A DNA stretch of 34,186 nt from JAAZAI01 sp050942875 (GCA_050942875.1 JBMNOD010000036.1:1-34186); one strand, 5' to 3'. Counted from the stretch's first letter, positions 15,651-24,582 are shown. Numbers and translations are program-made. The notes: generated by a model from the sequence alone, not told the origin.

Positions 15651-18209
15651 TCATTCCCGCGCGATTTCGTACCACAACGTCTTGAATTCCGGGCCGATGG
15701 CGAAAACCACGCGGCCGTTGGCAACCGTCGCGGGCACGTCGCCTTTGCGGCCGCCCTTTCCGTCGAGCGCGTACAGATGGAAGTCGCCCGGCTGCGTCTT
15801 CAGGCGGATGGTCGCGCCGATGCCTTCGCATGTGGTTGGCGCCTGCCCCCAGGCGCGACCGACCGTCGTGCGCTCAGGATTCCACCCCATGCCGGTGTTC
15901 TCGACGTTTCCGGCTGCGGCCAGCAGCATCTTGCGGGATTCCGGCACGGGCCTTCCATCGACGGCCACCAGCGCCACGGAAGCGAAGCCGGAGGCGTTCG
16001 TGGCGAAGGCGATGTCGATGTCCTTCAGGCGAATCGTCCGGCCCATGCAGTCGCCGACGACGACTTTCGCCGTGGGCACATCGACTTGATACGGCTGGTC
16101 TTTCGTCCATTGGATCGGCGTCGGGGCGGTGTCGTCGCCCTGCCACCGGATTTTGGGATCCGTCATGGTGGGGTTGGCGACGAAACGGACGGCCTGGCGG
16201 CGGCCGAGGCTTTGGGCGGTTTCGAATCCGGCCTGGCTCCAGAGCTGGAGCATGTTGCCGCCTCGCGAGGCTCGGGCGTCGAGATCGTCGGACGGGATGT
16301 CGAGCACGGCCTTGGCGGGGAACGCGGGCACGTCGCCGCGGCGGAAGAGCAGGGCGGCGGCTGGCAGGAAGGCCAGCTTGCCGGGATGGCTCTTCAAGGA
16401 GAAGTAGCTGTCGATCTTGCCGTCCGGGGCTTTCGCTCCGCCCCAGTCGAACTGGAAGATGCCGTCCCAGTCCTGCGCGCCGGCGAAGCTGGCGATCATC
16501 GGGAACATCTCCGCCGAATAATGGCTGGGCGCCGGGTGGTCGTACTCCGTCACGGTGAACGGCATGGCGTCGACGCGGAACGCCGCGAGGCGTCCGAGGT
16601 TGCCGCCGGACTGTGCTTCGCGCGACATCGGCGTGTTCTTGATGCGCCAGTTGCCCATGTCCCAGGGGCGGCCGGGGAAGCTGGGGTGCTGCCAGTAGCT
16701 GTGAAGGTCGATGAAGTCGTTTTGCGATTCGCGGAAGACGCCCGAGAGCCCGCCATAGCTCGCCTGCGTGTCGATGATCGGCGCCCGGCACTTCAGCTCG
16801 TCCCGGATGCAGCGCTTCAGGCCCGCGACATAGGCGCGCTCGGTCTCGCCGAGGAAGCGGAACCAGTCTTCGCCGCGTTTCGTTCCCGAAACGCCCTGGG
16901 AGCGAAGCCCCACCGTGCCGGCCTCGAGCGACTCGCCTGCGAGAAGGCCGCGCTCGCCGCCGGGGCGCAGCGACACGTCCTTCATCTCGAAGCCGCCCGC
17001 CGGCGAATCGCCCAGCACGAAGTCGATTCGCGTCTGGCTGGGCGTGCAGTTTGCGGCCACGAACGTCGTGGAGCGTTCCGACCATTCCGGGCCTGCCTTT
17101 GCCAGGCCGCTCAGGCCGCACCCATGCCAGTCCGGCAGCTGGTGCCGCACGTTGAAGCGCAGGGTGCGTTCGACATCGGATCGAATGGCGTAGGAGAACG
17201 TGTAGAGCCTGCCGTTTTCGAGCGTCAGGTTCCTCCACTGCACCTGGGCCATCCAGGCCTGGTCCGGCTCCTTGAGCAGTTGCCCTGTAAACGCATGCGG
17301 CGAGGAGGCCTCGATCGCCAGATACTGCCGCCCTTCCGCGACGGGCGCCGTCGTCAGCAGCTCATTGCCCAACGGGATGGCGCGTCCCCATGCGTCGCCG
17401 AGTTCCGCCGTGCCGGCGTAGCGCCGGCGAAGCCAGGCGTTCCACTTCGCCTGGATGTCCCGGCGGTAGGACGTCGGCAGCGAGTCCATGTCGAGGTTGA
17501 ACAGCGTGTTCTCGTTGTTGAGCTCGACCATCGCCACGCAGGGATCCGCCGCATAGGCAAGCCCGGTGTAGGGGTTGACATGCGTCAGCAGGTCGCGCGC
17601 GTAGTCGTGTTGCATGGCGATCATGCGGTCGTTGATCTTGTCGAGTCCCTTTCCGTACTTTGGCAGCGCGCCGTTTCGCGTGCCGTCCTCTTCAAGCCCC
17701 TCGTCGAAATCCGCGCCTTCCCAGTACTGGCGCGACACATGGAGGTTGAGGTTCACGTAGATGCCGTGCTTCTTGAGCTGCGCGATGAAGTAGTCGAGCT
17801 TGTCGAGCTGCTCGGGGTCGAAGGTGTCGAGCCTGGGGCGTCCTTTGAGCCAGATCCCCGCTGGGGCGTCGTGCTTGTCGATGTGGTGGAACCGGACGCA
17901 GTTCAGGCCCATGCTCGCCAGGCGCACGGCCAGCGCGTCGGCCTCTTCATGCGTCGGGAACGCGCTGGCGAACGTGAAATTGGTCGCGAGGAATCGAATG
18001 CGTTTGCCGCGTCCATCGACAAAATGCCCGTTTCGAACGGAGATGAAGCCATGTTTGCCCGCAGGCTTGTCGTTGAGCCATGAGACGTCGGCGACGCCCA
18101 CATTCGGCTCGTTCCCACCCATGACGAAAGGAAAGAGCGGGGCTTCGGCCTTGACCGCGAAAGGGATGACGAGCGATGCGAGTGCAAACGTTGCAGTGCG
18201 GAATTTCAT
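15651..18209 (-). CDS. Exported GH5-like (clan A) glycoside hydrolase with internal carbohydrate-binding module
   Basis: 852 residues. The start at 18209 has AAAGGAAAG upstream. Signal peptide 1-21 (cut after VKA). A (beta/alpha)8-barrel opens with FLATNFTFASAFP and MGLNCVRFHHID, typical of cellulase-superfamily enzymes. The likely acid/base is E233 in ELNNEN, and the likely nucleophile is E555 in FTVTEYDHP, the two-glutamate arrangement of retaining clan A enzymes. A CBM4/9-like beta-sandwich is inserted into the barrel at about 300-416 (LYTFSYAIRSDVERTLRF to GGFEMKDVSLRP). The C-terminal 200 residues form further beta domains. The substrate is unknown. It is the first gene of the five-gene run and is followed after four bases by the regulator, so it is probably cotranscribed and controlled by it. 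Confidence 0.85.
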   Translation of the reverse strand: MKFRTATFALASLVIPFAVKAEAPLFPFVMGGNEPNVGVADVSWLNDKPAGKHGFISVRNGHFVDGRGKRIRFLATNFTFASAFPTHEEADALAVRLASMGLNCVRFHHIDKHDAPAGIWLKGRPRLDTFDPEQLDKLDYFIAQLKKHGIYVNLNLHVSRQYWEGADFDEGLEEDGTRNGALPKYGKGLDKINDRMIAMQHDYARDLLTHVNPYTGLAYAADPCVAMVELNNENTLFNLDMDSLPTSYRRDIQAKWNAWLRRRYAGTAELGDAWGRAIPLGNELLTTAPVAEGRQYLAIEASSPHAFTGQLLKEPDQAWMAQVQWRNLTLENGRLYTFSYAIRSDVERTLRFNVRHQLPDWHGCGLSGLAKAGPEWSERSTTFVAANCTPSQTRIDFVLGDSPAGGFEMKDVSLRPGGERGLLAGESLEAGTVGLRSQGVSGTKRGEDWFRFLGETERAYVAGLKRCIRDELKCRAPIIDTQASYGGLSGVFRESQNDFIDLHSYWQHPSFPGRPWDMGNWRIKNTPMSREAQSGGNLGRLAAFRVDAMPFTVTEYDHPAPSHYSAEMFPMIASFAGAQDWDGIFQFDWGGAKAPDGKIDSYFSLKSHPGKLAFLPAAALLFRRGDVPAFPAKAVLDIPSDDLDARASRGGNMLQLWSQAGFETAQSLGRRQAVRFVANPTMTDPKIRWQGDDTAPTPIQWTKDQPYQVDVPTAKVVVGDCMGRTIRLKDIDIAFATNASGFASVALVAVDGRPVPESRKMLLAAAGNVENTGMGWNPERTTVGRAWGQAPTTCEGIGATIRLKTQPGDFHLYALDGKGGRKGDVPATVANGRVVFAIGPEFKTLWYEIARE
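18183..18195. promoter_or_regulatory. Candidate LacI-family operator over the first codons of the hydrolase gene
   Basis: TGCAAACGTTGCA is a palindrome with 5-bp arms (TGCAA/TTGCA), very like known LacI-family sites such as the PurR consensus. It covers codons 5 to 9 of the hydrolase gene. Repressor bound here would block elongation from the promoter at 18330-18359. It shares CAACGTT (minus strand) with the palindrome at 14463-14474. Confidence 0.45.
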
Positions 18210-18289
18210 AAACTTTCCTTTTGCCGTTGTCGTCTGGCGGATGATGACGAACCGAGGGCTTTCACGCTCTACGGGATGCCAGATTCCAA

Positions 18290-18302
18290 TGGAGATGCTC
18301 CA
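18290..18302. promoter_or_regulatory. Small palindrome in the operon leader
   Basis: TGGAG-ATG-CTCCA, 5-bp arms with a three-base centre. It lies about 30 bases downstream of the promoter's -10 hexamer and 80 before the hydrolase ATG. It is a possible regulator site or small RNA hairpin, and short enough to be chance. Confidence 0.25.
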
Positions 18303-18329
18303 GCTATAAAAAATCCAATGAACGCCGTA

Positions 18330-18359
18330 ATTTTAGAACACGAGTTCGCAGCTTGTCAA
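18330..18359 (-). promoter_or_regulatory. Sigma-70-type promoter of the hydrolase-regulator operon
   Basis: On the minus strand a perfect TTGACA (18359-18354) is followed after 18 bases by TAAAAT (18335-18330). Transcription would begin near 18323, giving a leader of roughly 110 bases before the ATG at 18209. It is the best promoter match in the window, and no other promoter of this quality was seen within the following five genes. Confidence 0.65.
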
Positions 18360-18393
18360 GCGCTGATTGTCATCGGGGCGCGGCAGCCATGCA

Positions 18394-21300
18394 TCACTCG
18401 CCAGGCTTCGCTTTGACGACCATCGTGTCGGCGCGGCGGCCCTGGGTTTTGAGGGCGGCGGCGGCGAAGGGTTCGTAGACGTCCGGGCCGAACAGGGCGC
18501 GGGTGAGTTCGCCGTTGCGCTTGATGGTGGCCTGGAGGCGTCCGTCGGGCGTTTGGGCGGTTTCGGCGGTCGTGGCGAAGCGGGTGCTGCCGTCGGGCGT
18601 TTCATGGCGGACGGCCTCGGGCAGCGTCGCGACCGAGTCGATGCCGTCGGCGAAGCGGAGGACGAGGACGTCGTCGAAGCGGTGCGTGACGTCGCGCCAG
18701 AACGGCAGGCGCCGGTTGGCGTAGCGGGGCGCGATCGTGGCGGCGTCCGCACCGGGGAGGCGGACGCTCATGAACCCGTCCTGCACCACGCCCCACGCCG
18801 GGATGCGGATGCGGAAACGCCGCACCGCCGGATAGGCGTCGAGGTCGGTTTCGAAAGGCCCGTCGAGCGTCGCCTTGCGCGAGAAGGCCGACACGACTTC
18901 GAGCACGTGGCGGCGGCGGTCTTCCGGCTGGAGCTCGCGGTAGAGCCGGCGGAAGCCTTCGACCGCCGTTCCGCGGTACTCGGTCGTGATGGAGAGGGTG
19001 GCGTCGCCGTTGGGCTCGACATCCATTTCAAACGCGTTCGACACGCGGGCTTCGTAGCCGGGGTCGGCGCGGAGCGCGACCCACTGGCGGGCGTCGAGGT
19101 CCGCGGCCATCATGCCTTCGCACGAGGTCGCCTGAAGCTCGGAATACTGCGAGCCGTCGTTGACGTAGCAGGTCGCGCCGCCGTCGTCCACGGCGACGAG
19201 GATGGCGTCGAAGAGGTCGTAGCCTTCGACGGCGGCGTCGGCGTCGGACGCGGCGCGGGTGCTGTCGACGAGGACGAAGCGGGAGGGCACGCCGGCGGCG
19301 GCGAGCATCGCGCGCGTCAGGATCGCCACATCGGCCGCATGGCCGTAGCCGGATTCGAACGTCGCATCGGCGGGCGAGAGCCTGGCGAGCGGCAGGTCGC
19401 TGTAGGCGGGGCCGGCGACGCGGATCTGGGTCGCGATGAAGTCGCGGATCGCGCGCGTCTTGTCGGCGACGGTCGTCTTGCCGGCGGTCAGTTCCAGCGC
19501 CTTCGCGGCGGCCAGCGGCGCCTGGGTCGCGCAGGCGTCCATCCGGGCGACGATCTGCGCGCCGTAGTCCCAGGCCGTGGTCTCGGGCGCGAGCCGCGTC
19601 TGCCTTTCGAACAGGTAGCGCGACGGGGGGAGGTTCCGTTCGCGGACGAGTCCGGGCAGGTTCGTGTGGGCGACGTGCAGCGGCGCCGAGCCGGCTTCGG
19701 CGCGTGTCTGCGCGAAGGATGCGCCGCCGACGACGTGCAGCGACTGCTCGGCGATGTCGTCGAAGCCGCCGAACCGCTTGACGTAGGCGCGGAACGGGGC
19801 GCCGTGCCAGGTGCGGCGGATGGTGAAGTCGATTTCGCTGCCGACTTCGAGGCCGGGGAAGCTGACGACGAGCGTCTTCCCGGCGGGGTAGCGCGGCGCG
19901 GAGGCGACCCAGGGCTGGTCCATGACGTTCGTTTCGAGGTCGGTGACGGCGTGGGTGGCGCCGTCGGGGCTTGTGACGGTCGCGGCGAGCAGCTCGACGT
20001 GGTTCATCGCGGGGTTGTACGAAAACTTGACGTCGCCCGCGCGAATCTTGCCGGCGTAGGTGAGGATGCGCTTGCGCGTGCGGACGGTCTCGGACCACGT
20101 GTCCGGCGTCTCGCCCGGCTCCAGCGTCGTCTCCTCGGCCAGCACGAGGATGTCGTCCGGCTTTTCCGGCGCGAGGAGGTCGTCGGGCAGGCCGGCTTCG
20201 CGCGCGGCGGGGGCGGCGGTGAAGATCGGCGCGGCGAGCCGCGCGGTCTCGATGCGCTGGAGCGCGCCGCGCAACTGCCGGTAGGCGTCCGGCGGGTAGA
20301 TGCTCTTGAGCATGGCGAGGCGGGAGGTGGCGGCGAGCGTGCCGTTGGCGACGGCCATGTGTCGCGTGAACGCCACGCCGTCGGTTTCGACCGCGACGTC
20401 GGCGGGCGCGGCGAAGGCCGCGGCGTCGAGGCCGATGTCGATGGCGACGGATTCCTCGAGTGCGCAGGGGATTTCCGTTTGGAGCGGAAAGCGCCGTTCT
20501 TCGAGGCCGGTGCGCCCGACGGTGTGGTTCACGTAGCCAAACGCCTCGGCGAATTGCGGGAAGGCGGCGAGCACGCCGGCGTCGCCGGCGGTCCAGGGGT
20601 TGTCCTGGACGTAGGAGAACGCGAAGGCGAGCGGCGCGGCGGTGTCCTGCAGGTCGTCCGGCTCGATGCGCAGGCTTTCCAGCCGCGCGCCCGGCACCTG
20701 CGCCTGGAGGCGACCTTCGATGAAGAGCCGCCGGTCGCGCGGCCCCAGCCGGGCGAGGCCGCCGCGGTACATCGTGTCGTTGATGCCGGCGAGGCGGACG
20801 GTCGTCGTCGCGTGCAGGGCGCCGTCTCGGATGGCGCCGGTGGTTTCGATGCGGGCGAGGTTTTCGTCGGCGGGCAGGGCCGGGGATTCCAGCAGGGTCT
20901 CGCCTTCCGGCGTGGCGACGAGGAAGCTCTTTTCGCAGAGGTATTCCGGGAGCAGGCGCGCGGTGTTCTCGTTGGTGGGGTCCATGAGGATGTAGCGGTC
21001 GGCGCCGGTGGCGTCGGGCTTGTCGCTGGCGGCGGCGACGATCGCGTGGTTGAAGAAGATTTGCGGCACGTCGGGGTCGCGCCGTTCGCCGACGTGGATG
21101 AGCACGGGATAGGCCTCGACGCCCGCCATGCGCAGCATGGCGACGAGCAGGGCGGCCTTGTCGCGGCAGACGCCGTATTTGTTCTGGAACGTCAGCTTGA
21201 CGTCGTGCGGCTCGTAGCCGGGCGCCTCCTCTTCCGGCGTCACGCCCATGTAGCGGATCTTCTGCGAGACGTAGGTGAAGACGCGCCAGATCCGCTCGTC

Positions 21301-22185
21301 GCGCGTGGCGGCGTCGGCGACGAGGTCGTCGACGGTCGTCTGCATGTCGGGGACGGTCGCGGCCATGCGCGGCTCGCTGAGGTTCCAGTACCAGCGCGAG
21401 AGGTCGCGCCACGTCGGGATGGTGGAGACGAGCAGGCGCTGGGCGCAGGTGTGCAGGGGCGGCATGTCCGGCTCCGGGAAGACCTGCGGCACGTCCGCCG
21501 CCCGCCAGCGGTGGAGCGTGCCGCCGTCCGGCCGCGGCAGCGCCTCGTAGGCGACGCCGGCGCCGATTTCGTCGCGCACGCGGATGGTCTGGAGCGGACG
21601 CTCGGGCGGGGCGTCGATTTCGTGGACGATCTCGAGGATGGGCATGGTGTGCTCGAAGACGGCGTAGTCGCCGAAGGCGTCTGGGACGCGCGCCTTGGTC
21701 GTCTCGCGCGCGACGACGAAGTGGAGAACGTCGTCCACCTCCAGCCCCGGAAGCGTGAGCGTCAGGACTTGGCTGTTGGGATCGAAGATGTTGGAGCTCA
21801 TCTGGCCGGGCTCGATCATGAGACGGCTGTTTCGCTCGACGTCGATGGCGACGGCCGTGCCGTCGGGCTTGACGATTTCGGCTAGGCAGACGGCGACGGA
21901 GCCATAGGAGGCGTTCAGCCAGAACGAGGCCGTGCGCGACTTGCGGCGCCCTTTTTCGGTGAGGATTTTCTCGTACCACTCGTTGGTGCTGACGCCGGTG
22001 CCGTCGGGCTGGTAGCTCTCGAACGTGTGGTCCCAGACGAGCACGGTGTCGGCGTCGGGATGCGCCGCGACGTTGACATCAGCGGCGTGGGCGAGCAATT
22101 CGGCTCGTGGCGGACGCGCGGCGTGGCAGGGCGCGAACCCTGCCAGCAGCAGGACGAAGGTGAAGAGGAGGGTGCGACGTTTCAT
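18394..22185 (-). CDS. Exported tandem DUF3857-transglutaminase-like protein, second module inactive
   Basis: 1263 residues. The start at 22185 has GGAGA about 12 bases upstream. Signal peptide 1-22. Module one: a DUF3857-like domain about 50-200 and a transglutaminase-like fold about 290-405 with an intact Cys-His-Asp set: C340 (NKYGVCRDKAALL), H380 (FFNHAIV), D402 (YILMDPTNE). Module two repeats the plan, DUF3857-like about 680-880 and fold about 890-1015, but the Cys position reads YGHAAD (A950) and the His position reads LFDAILV (D993), so only Asp (D1010) remains. The family is exported and found in many Bacteroidota and PVC genomes; its substrates are largely unknown. The last 240 residues are beta-rich. 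It is transcribed towards the hydrolase operon but separated from it by 184 bases that contain the latter's promoter. Confidence 0.85.
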   Translation of the reverse strand: MKRRTLLFTFVLLLAGFAPCHAARPPRAELLAHAADVNVAAHPDADTVLVWDHTFESYQPDGTGVSTNEWYEKILTEKGRRKSRTASFWLNASYGSVAVCLAEIVKPDGTAVAIDVERNSRLMIEPGQMSSNIFDPNSQVLTLTLPGLEVDDVLHFVVARETTKARVPDAFGDYAVFEHTMPILEIVHEIDAPPERPLQTIRVRDEIGAGVAYEALPRPDGGTLHRWRAADVPQVFPEPDMPPLHTCAQRLLVSTIPTWRDLSRWYWNLSEPRMAATVPDMQTTVDDLVADAATRDERIWRVFTYVSQKIRYMGVTPEEEAPGYEPHDVKLTFQNKYGVCRDKAALLVAMLRMAGVEAYPVLIHVGERRDPDVPQIFFNHAIVAAASDKPDATGADRYILMDPTNENTARLLPEYLCEKSFLVATPEGETLLESPALPADENLARIETTGAIRDGALHATTTVRLAGINDTMYRGGLARLGPRDRRLFIEGRLQAQVPGARLESLRIEPDDLQDTAAPLAFAFSYVQDNPWTAGDAGVLAAFPQFAEAFGYVNHTVGRTGLEERRFPLQTEIPCALEESVAIDIGLDAAAFAAPADVAVETDGVAFTRHMAVANGTLAATSRLAMLKSIYPPDAYRQLRGALQRIETARLAAPIFTAAPAAREAGLPDDLLAPEKPDDILVLAEETTLEPGETPDTWSETVRTRKRILTYAGKIRAGDVKFSYNPAMNHVELLAATVTSPDGATHAVTDLETNVMDQPWVASAPRYPAGKTLVVSFPGLEVGSEIDFTIRRTWHGAPFRAYVKRFGGFDDIAEQSLHVVGGASFAQTRAEAGSAPLHVAHTNLPGLVRERNLPPSRYLFERQTRLAPETTAWDYGAQIVARMDACATQAPLAAAKALELTAGKTTVADKTRAIRDFIATQIRVAGPAYSDLPLARLSPADATFESGYGHAADVAILTRAMLAAAGVPSRFVLVDSTRAASDADAAVEGYDLFDAILVAVDDGGATCYVNDGSQYSELQATSCEGMMAADLDARQWVALRADPGYEARVSNAFEMDVEPNGDATLSITTEYRGTAVEGFRRLYRELQPEDRRRHVLEVVSAFSRKATLDGPFETDLDAYPAVRRFRIRIPAWGVVQDGFMSVRLPGADAATIAPRYANRRLPFWRDVTHRFDDVLVLRFADGIDSVATLPEAVRHETPDGSTRFATTAETAQTPDGRLQATIKRNGELTRALFGPDVYEPFAAAALKTQGRRADTMVVKAKPGE

Positions 22186-22410
22186 GAGGGGAGGTCTCCG
22201 GTTGATGCTATAATGCCATAGTATAGTCTGGAAAACTGAAACTTGAAACTTGAAACTTGGGGTTTTTGAGTCTGTCTATTTTGTGATGCCAGGGTTCAAC
22301 CATTTCTCGCGTACGGCAAAGGCTTGACGGCAAGCGCGAACTAGCCGAATATATGACATGTCTCGAATGGCAACGGAAGCGTTGCTCGCGCGTCAACATG
22401 TGAGGAATCC
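22186..22410. other. Divergent intergenic region with heptamer array and possible degenerate REP
   Basis: This is the shared upstream region of the transglutaminase gene (-) and the Sel1 gene (+). On the minus strand TATACT at 22221-22226 could serve as a -10, with the heptamer array at 22237-22257 lying across the -20 to -40 zone, but no good -35 is present. At 22269-22288, GTCTGTCTATTTTGTGATGC resembles the hairpin flank at 24505-24530 with part of the hairpin missing. The Sel1 gene has a GAGGA site at 22402-22406. Confidence 0.4.
22237..22257. repeat. Heptamer array TGAAACT
   Basis: Three exact units at 22237-22243, 22244-22250 and 22251-22257. It is the same family as the TTGAAAC units at 14396-14409. 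It lies about 50 bases upstream of the transglutaminase gene start on the minus strand, where a change of copy number would shift promoter spacing. Confidence 0.85.
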
Positions 22411-24309
22411 ATGAACGCATTACCATCGTTGGTCTTTCTGTTTCTCTATTTTCTGTTTTTGCTGATCCGCCCCTCGTTGCAAGACGGTGTTAACGCCCTC
22501 TTCGGCCGCAGGGATGACGATGTCTCGGTGGCGGAGATTGAGCATCTCGACACCAGCCCCTACGTCCCGCCTTCCCCCGAGGAGCTGAAAGCCGCGGCGG
22601 AGGCGGGCGACATGTACGCCAGCGCCATGCTCGGCGAATCGTATTTGCTGGGCGAATGGGGGCTTGAGCAGGACTACCGCATGGCCATCAAGTACCTTGA
22701 GCAACCGCTGCGCGAAGGAAATCCCGTCGCTCGGTACAACGCCGGCGTCATGCATGCCAATGGATACGGAGTGGAAAAGGATGCAGGAGAGGCGAAAAGG
22801 TACTTCCAGCTTTCGTTTCCCGGACTTGATGCAGGCAGGCGAAATGCCGACCCGCGCTGGCTTGCAAATCTCGCCTGGCTTTATGGGCGAGGCCTTGGAA
22901 CGCCCCTCGATCAGCGGCAAGCGACTATCCTGCTGATGCGTTCCGCCCATCGCGGGTACGCCCCTGCCCAGCGTCTGCTCGCTTGGGCGTACGACGAAGG
23001 CAGGGGCGTCAAACAAGATTGCGTGGAATCGGTGAAGTGGTTCAGGCTGGCGGCGGAACAAGGAAACGTCAAGGCTCAAAACAGCCTTGGGCTCGCGTAT
23101 GAAAGGGGGCGCGGCGTTGAACAAGACTACGTGGAGGCCGCCAAGTGGTACCGGCTTGCAGCGGAACAGGGGTACCATTGGCCACAAAGCAACCTGGGGT
23201 TGGCGTACTTGTACGGTCGTGGCGTGGAGCAGAATTACACCGAGGCGCTAAAATGGCTCAGACTCGGGGAGAAACAGGGTAATCCGGCGGCTCAGCACGG
23301 CCTCGGCTTCGCGTATGAGTATGGCTGCGGCGTCGAACAGGATTACGCAGAGGCAATCAAGTGGTATCGGCTCGCGGCGGCGCAGAATTACCAGTGGGCG
23401 CAATGCAATCTCGGCGTGGCTTATTTCAACGGCAAGGACGTGAAGCAGGATTACACCGAAGCGGTCAAATGGTTCAGGCTGGCGGCGGAACAAGGAAACG
23501 CAGATGCGCAGAACGGCCTCGGCTTCGCGTATGAAAAGGGCTGCGGCGTCGAACGGGATTATGTGGAAGCGGCCAAGTGGTATCGCCTCGCTGCAGAACA
23601 GGGTTGCCACTTGGCACAAAACAACCTGGGAGTGGCGTACCTCAACGGTCAAGGCGTGAAGCAGGATTGCACCGAAGCGGTCAAATGGTTCAGGCTGGCG
23701 GCGGAACAAGGAAACGCAGTTGCGAAGAGCAACCTCGGCTTCGCGTATGAAAAGGGCTGCGGTGTCGAACAGGATCAGGAGGAAGCGGTCAGATTGTTCC
23801 GCCTGGCCGCAGAACAAGGCGACTCAGGTGCGCAATGCAATCTCGGCGTGGCTTATTTCGACGGCAAGGGCGTGGAACAGGATTACACCGAAGCGGTCAA
23901 ATGGTTCAGGCTGGCGGCGGAACAAGGAAACGCAGATGCGCAGAACGGCCTCGGCTTCGCGTATGAAAAGGGCTGCGGTGTCGAACAGGATTACGCGGAA
24001 GCGGTCAAATGGTTCAAGCTGGCAGCGGAACAGGGGAACACGGAGTGTCAAAACCACCTTGGCTGGCTCTACGTTTCAGGCAACGGCGTTAAACGCGACA
24101 GCAAAGAAGCGGCCAAGTGGTATCGACTCGCGGCGGAACAGGGAGACCCGCAGGCTCAGAACTCCCTTGGCGTCATGTATGAAAAAGGCCTCGGCGTCAA
24201 CCGGAATTATGACGAGGCGCTCAAGTGGTATCGGCTATCAGCGGAACAGGGGCATGAACATTCAAGAAGATGGTTGAGGCGTCTTGAAAAGGAGATGCGT
24301 CGTAAATAG
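22411..24309 (+). CDS. Membrane-anchored Sel1-like repeat protein with 15 repeats
   Basis: 632 residues. The ATG at 22411 follows GAGGA four bases upstream. A single hydrophobic segment at about 5-22 (SLVFLFLYFLFLLI) is an uncleaved anchor or signal. From about residue 62 there are 15 Sel1-like (TPR-type helical hairpin) units. The first three are irregular and the last 12 are exactly 36 residues each, with consensus AQNxLGxAYxxGxGVxQD, then YxEAxKWxRLAAEQG. It ends with a basic tail (RRLEKEMRRK). Sel1 repeats scaffold protein-protein contacts, often in envelope stress or host-interaction contexts; no enzymatic domain is attached. It is monocistronic, and the RAYT element follows. Confidence 0.92.
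   Translation: MNALPSLVFLFLYFLFLLIRPSLQDGVNALFGRRDDDVSVAEIEHLDTSPYVPPSPEELKAAAEAGDMYASAMLGESYLLGEWGLEQDYRMAIKYLEQPLREGNPVARYNAGVMHANGYGVEKDAGEAKRYFQLSFPGLDAGRRNADPRWLANLAWLYGRGLGTPLDQRQATILLMRSAHRGYAPAQRLLAWAYDEGRGVKQDCVESVKWFRLAAEQGNVKAQNSLGLAYERGRGVEQDYVEAAKWYRLAAEQGYHWPQSNLGLAYLYGRGVEQNYTEALKWLRLGEKQGNPAAQHGLGFAYEYGCGVEQDYAEAIKWYRLAAAQNYQWAQCNLGVAYFNGKDVKQDYTEAVKWFRLAAEQGNADAQNGLGFAYEKGCGVERDYVEAAKWYRLAAEQGCHLAQNNLGVAYLNGQGVKQDCTEAVKWFRLAAEQGNAVAKSNLGFAYEKGCGVEQDQEEAVRLFRLAAEQGDSGAQCNLGVAYFDGKGVEQDYTEAVKWFRLAAEQGNADAQNGLGFAYEKGCGVEQDYAEAVKWFKLAAEQGNTECQNHLGWLYVSGNGVKRDSKEAAKWYRLAAEQGDPQAQNSLGVMYEKGLGVNRNYDEALKWYRLSAEQGHEHSRRWLRRLEKEMRRK
23399..23978 (+). repeat. Duplicated block inside the Sel1 array, 432-bp period
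   Basis: The stretch from about 23399 to 23546 recurs at 23831-23978, exactly 432 bases (four 108-base Sel1 units) later, with only a few base differences. From 23449 and 23881 onward the two copies are identical for nearly 100 bases. This indicates a recent internal duplication or conversion of repeat units 8-9 and 12-13. Confidence 0.85.
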
Positions 24310-24455
24310 CCAGGCGTTCGCCGCAGTGCCCCCGGGAAAACCATGCGCATGTAAGAAGGAAAGCGCGGAAGAAGCATCGCGGTACCGGGATTTTCGGAAT
24401 CGATCATTTTGCGCCCACAAAACAGGCGGATCCAAAAAATGTACAGAATTTTTTC

Positions 24456-24517
24456 TAGGGGTCTTTCTATTTCTAGTAGGGGTCTGTCCCCTATTTTTTC
24501 TAGGGGTCTGTCCCCTA
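24456..24517. repeat. REP hairpin array upstream of the RAYT gene
   Basis: Two identical hairpins TAGGGGTCTGTCCCCTA (TAGGGG/CCCCTA stems, TCTGT loop) lie at 24477-24493 and 24501-24517, 24 bases apart and each followed by TTTT. A degenerate first copy starts at 24456 (TAGGGGTCTTTCTAT) and has lost its right arm. The array ends about 65 bases before the RAYT start. The same family appears inverted at 440-457 and in modified form at 25876-25897. These are the expected substrates of the adjacent transposase. Confidence 0.85.
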
Positions 24518-24582
24518 TTTTGTGATCGCATCCATAATCCGAATATGGTAATCTACCGAAAAACACCTGAAAGGAGCCGTCT

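Noticed and set aside
15510..18083. + strand open frame opposite the hydrolase and regulator genes
   Set aside because: It spans the junction of two recognisable minus-strand genes and shows no family features.
18367..21885. Long + strand open frame (over 1100 codons) opposite the transglutaminase gene
   Set aside because: Same shadow composition, and the minus strand has a catalytic Cys-His-Asp set and a signal peptide.
22900..24300. CRISPR-like array
   Set aside because: The regular 108-base period is coding DNA for Sel1 units; there are no constant repeats with variable spacers.
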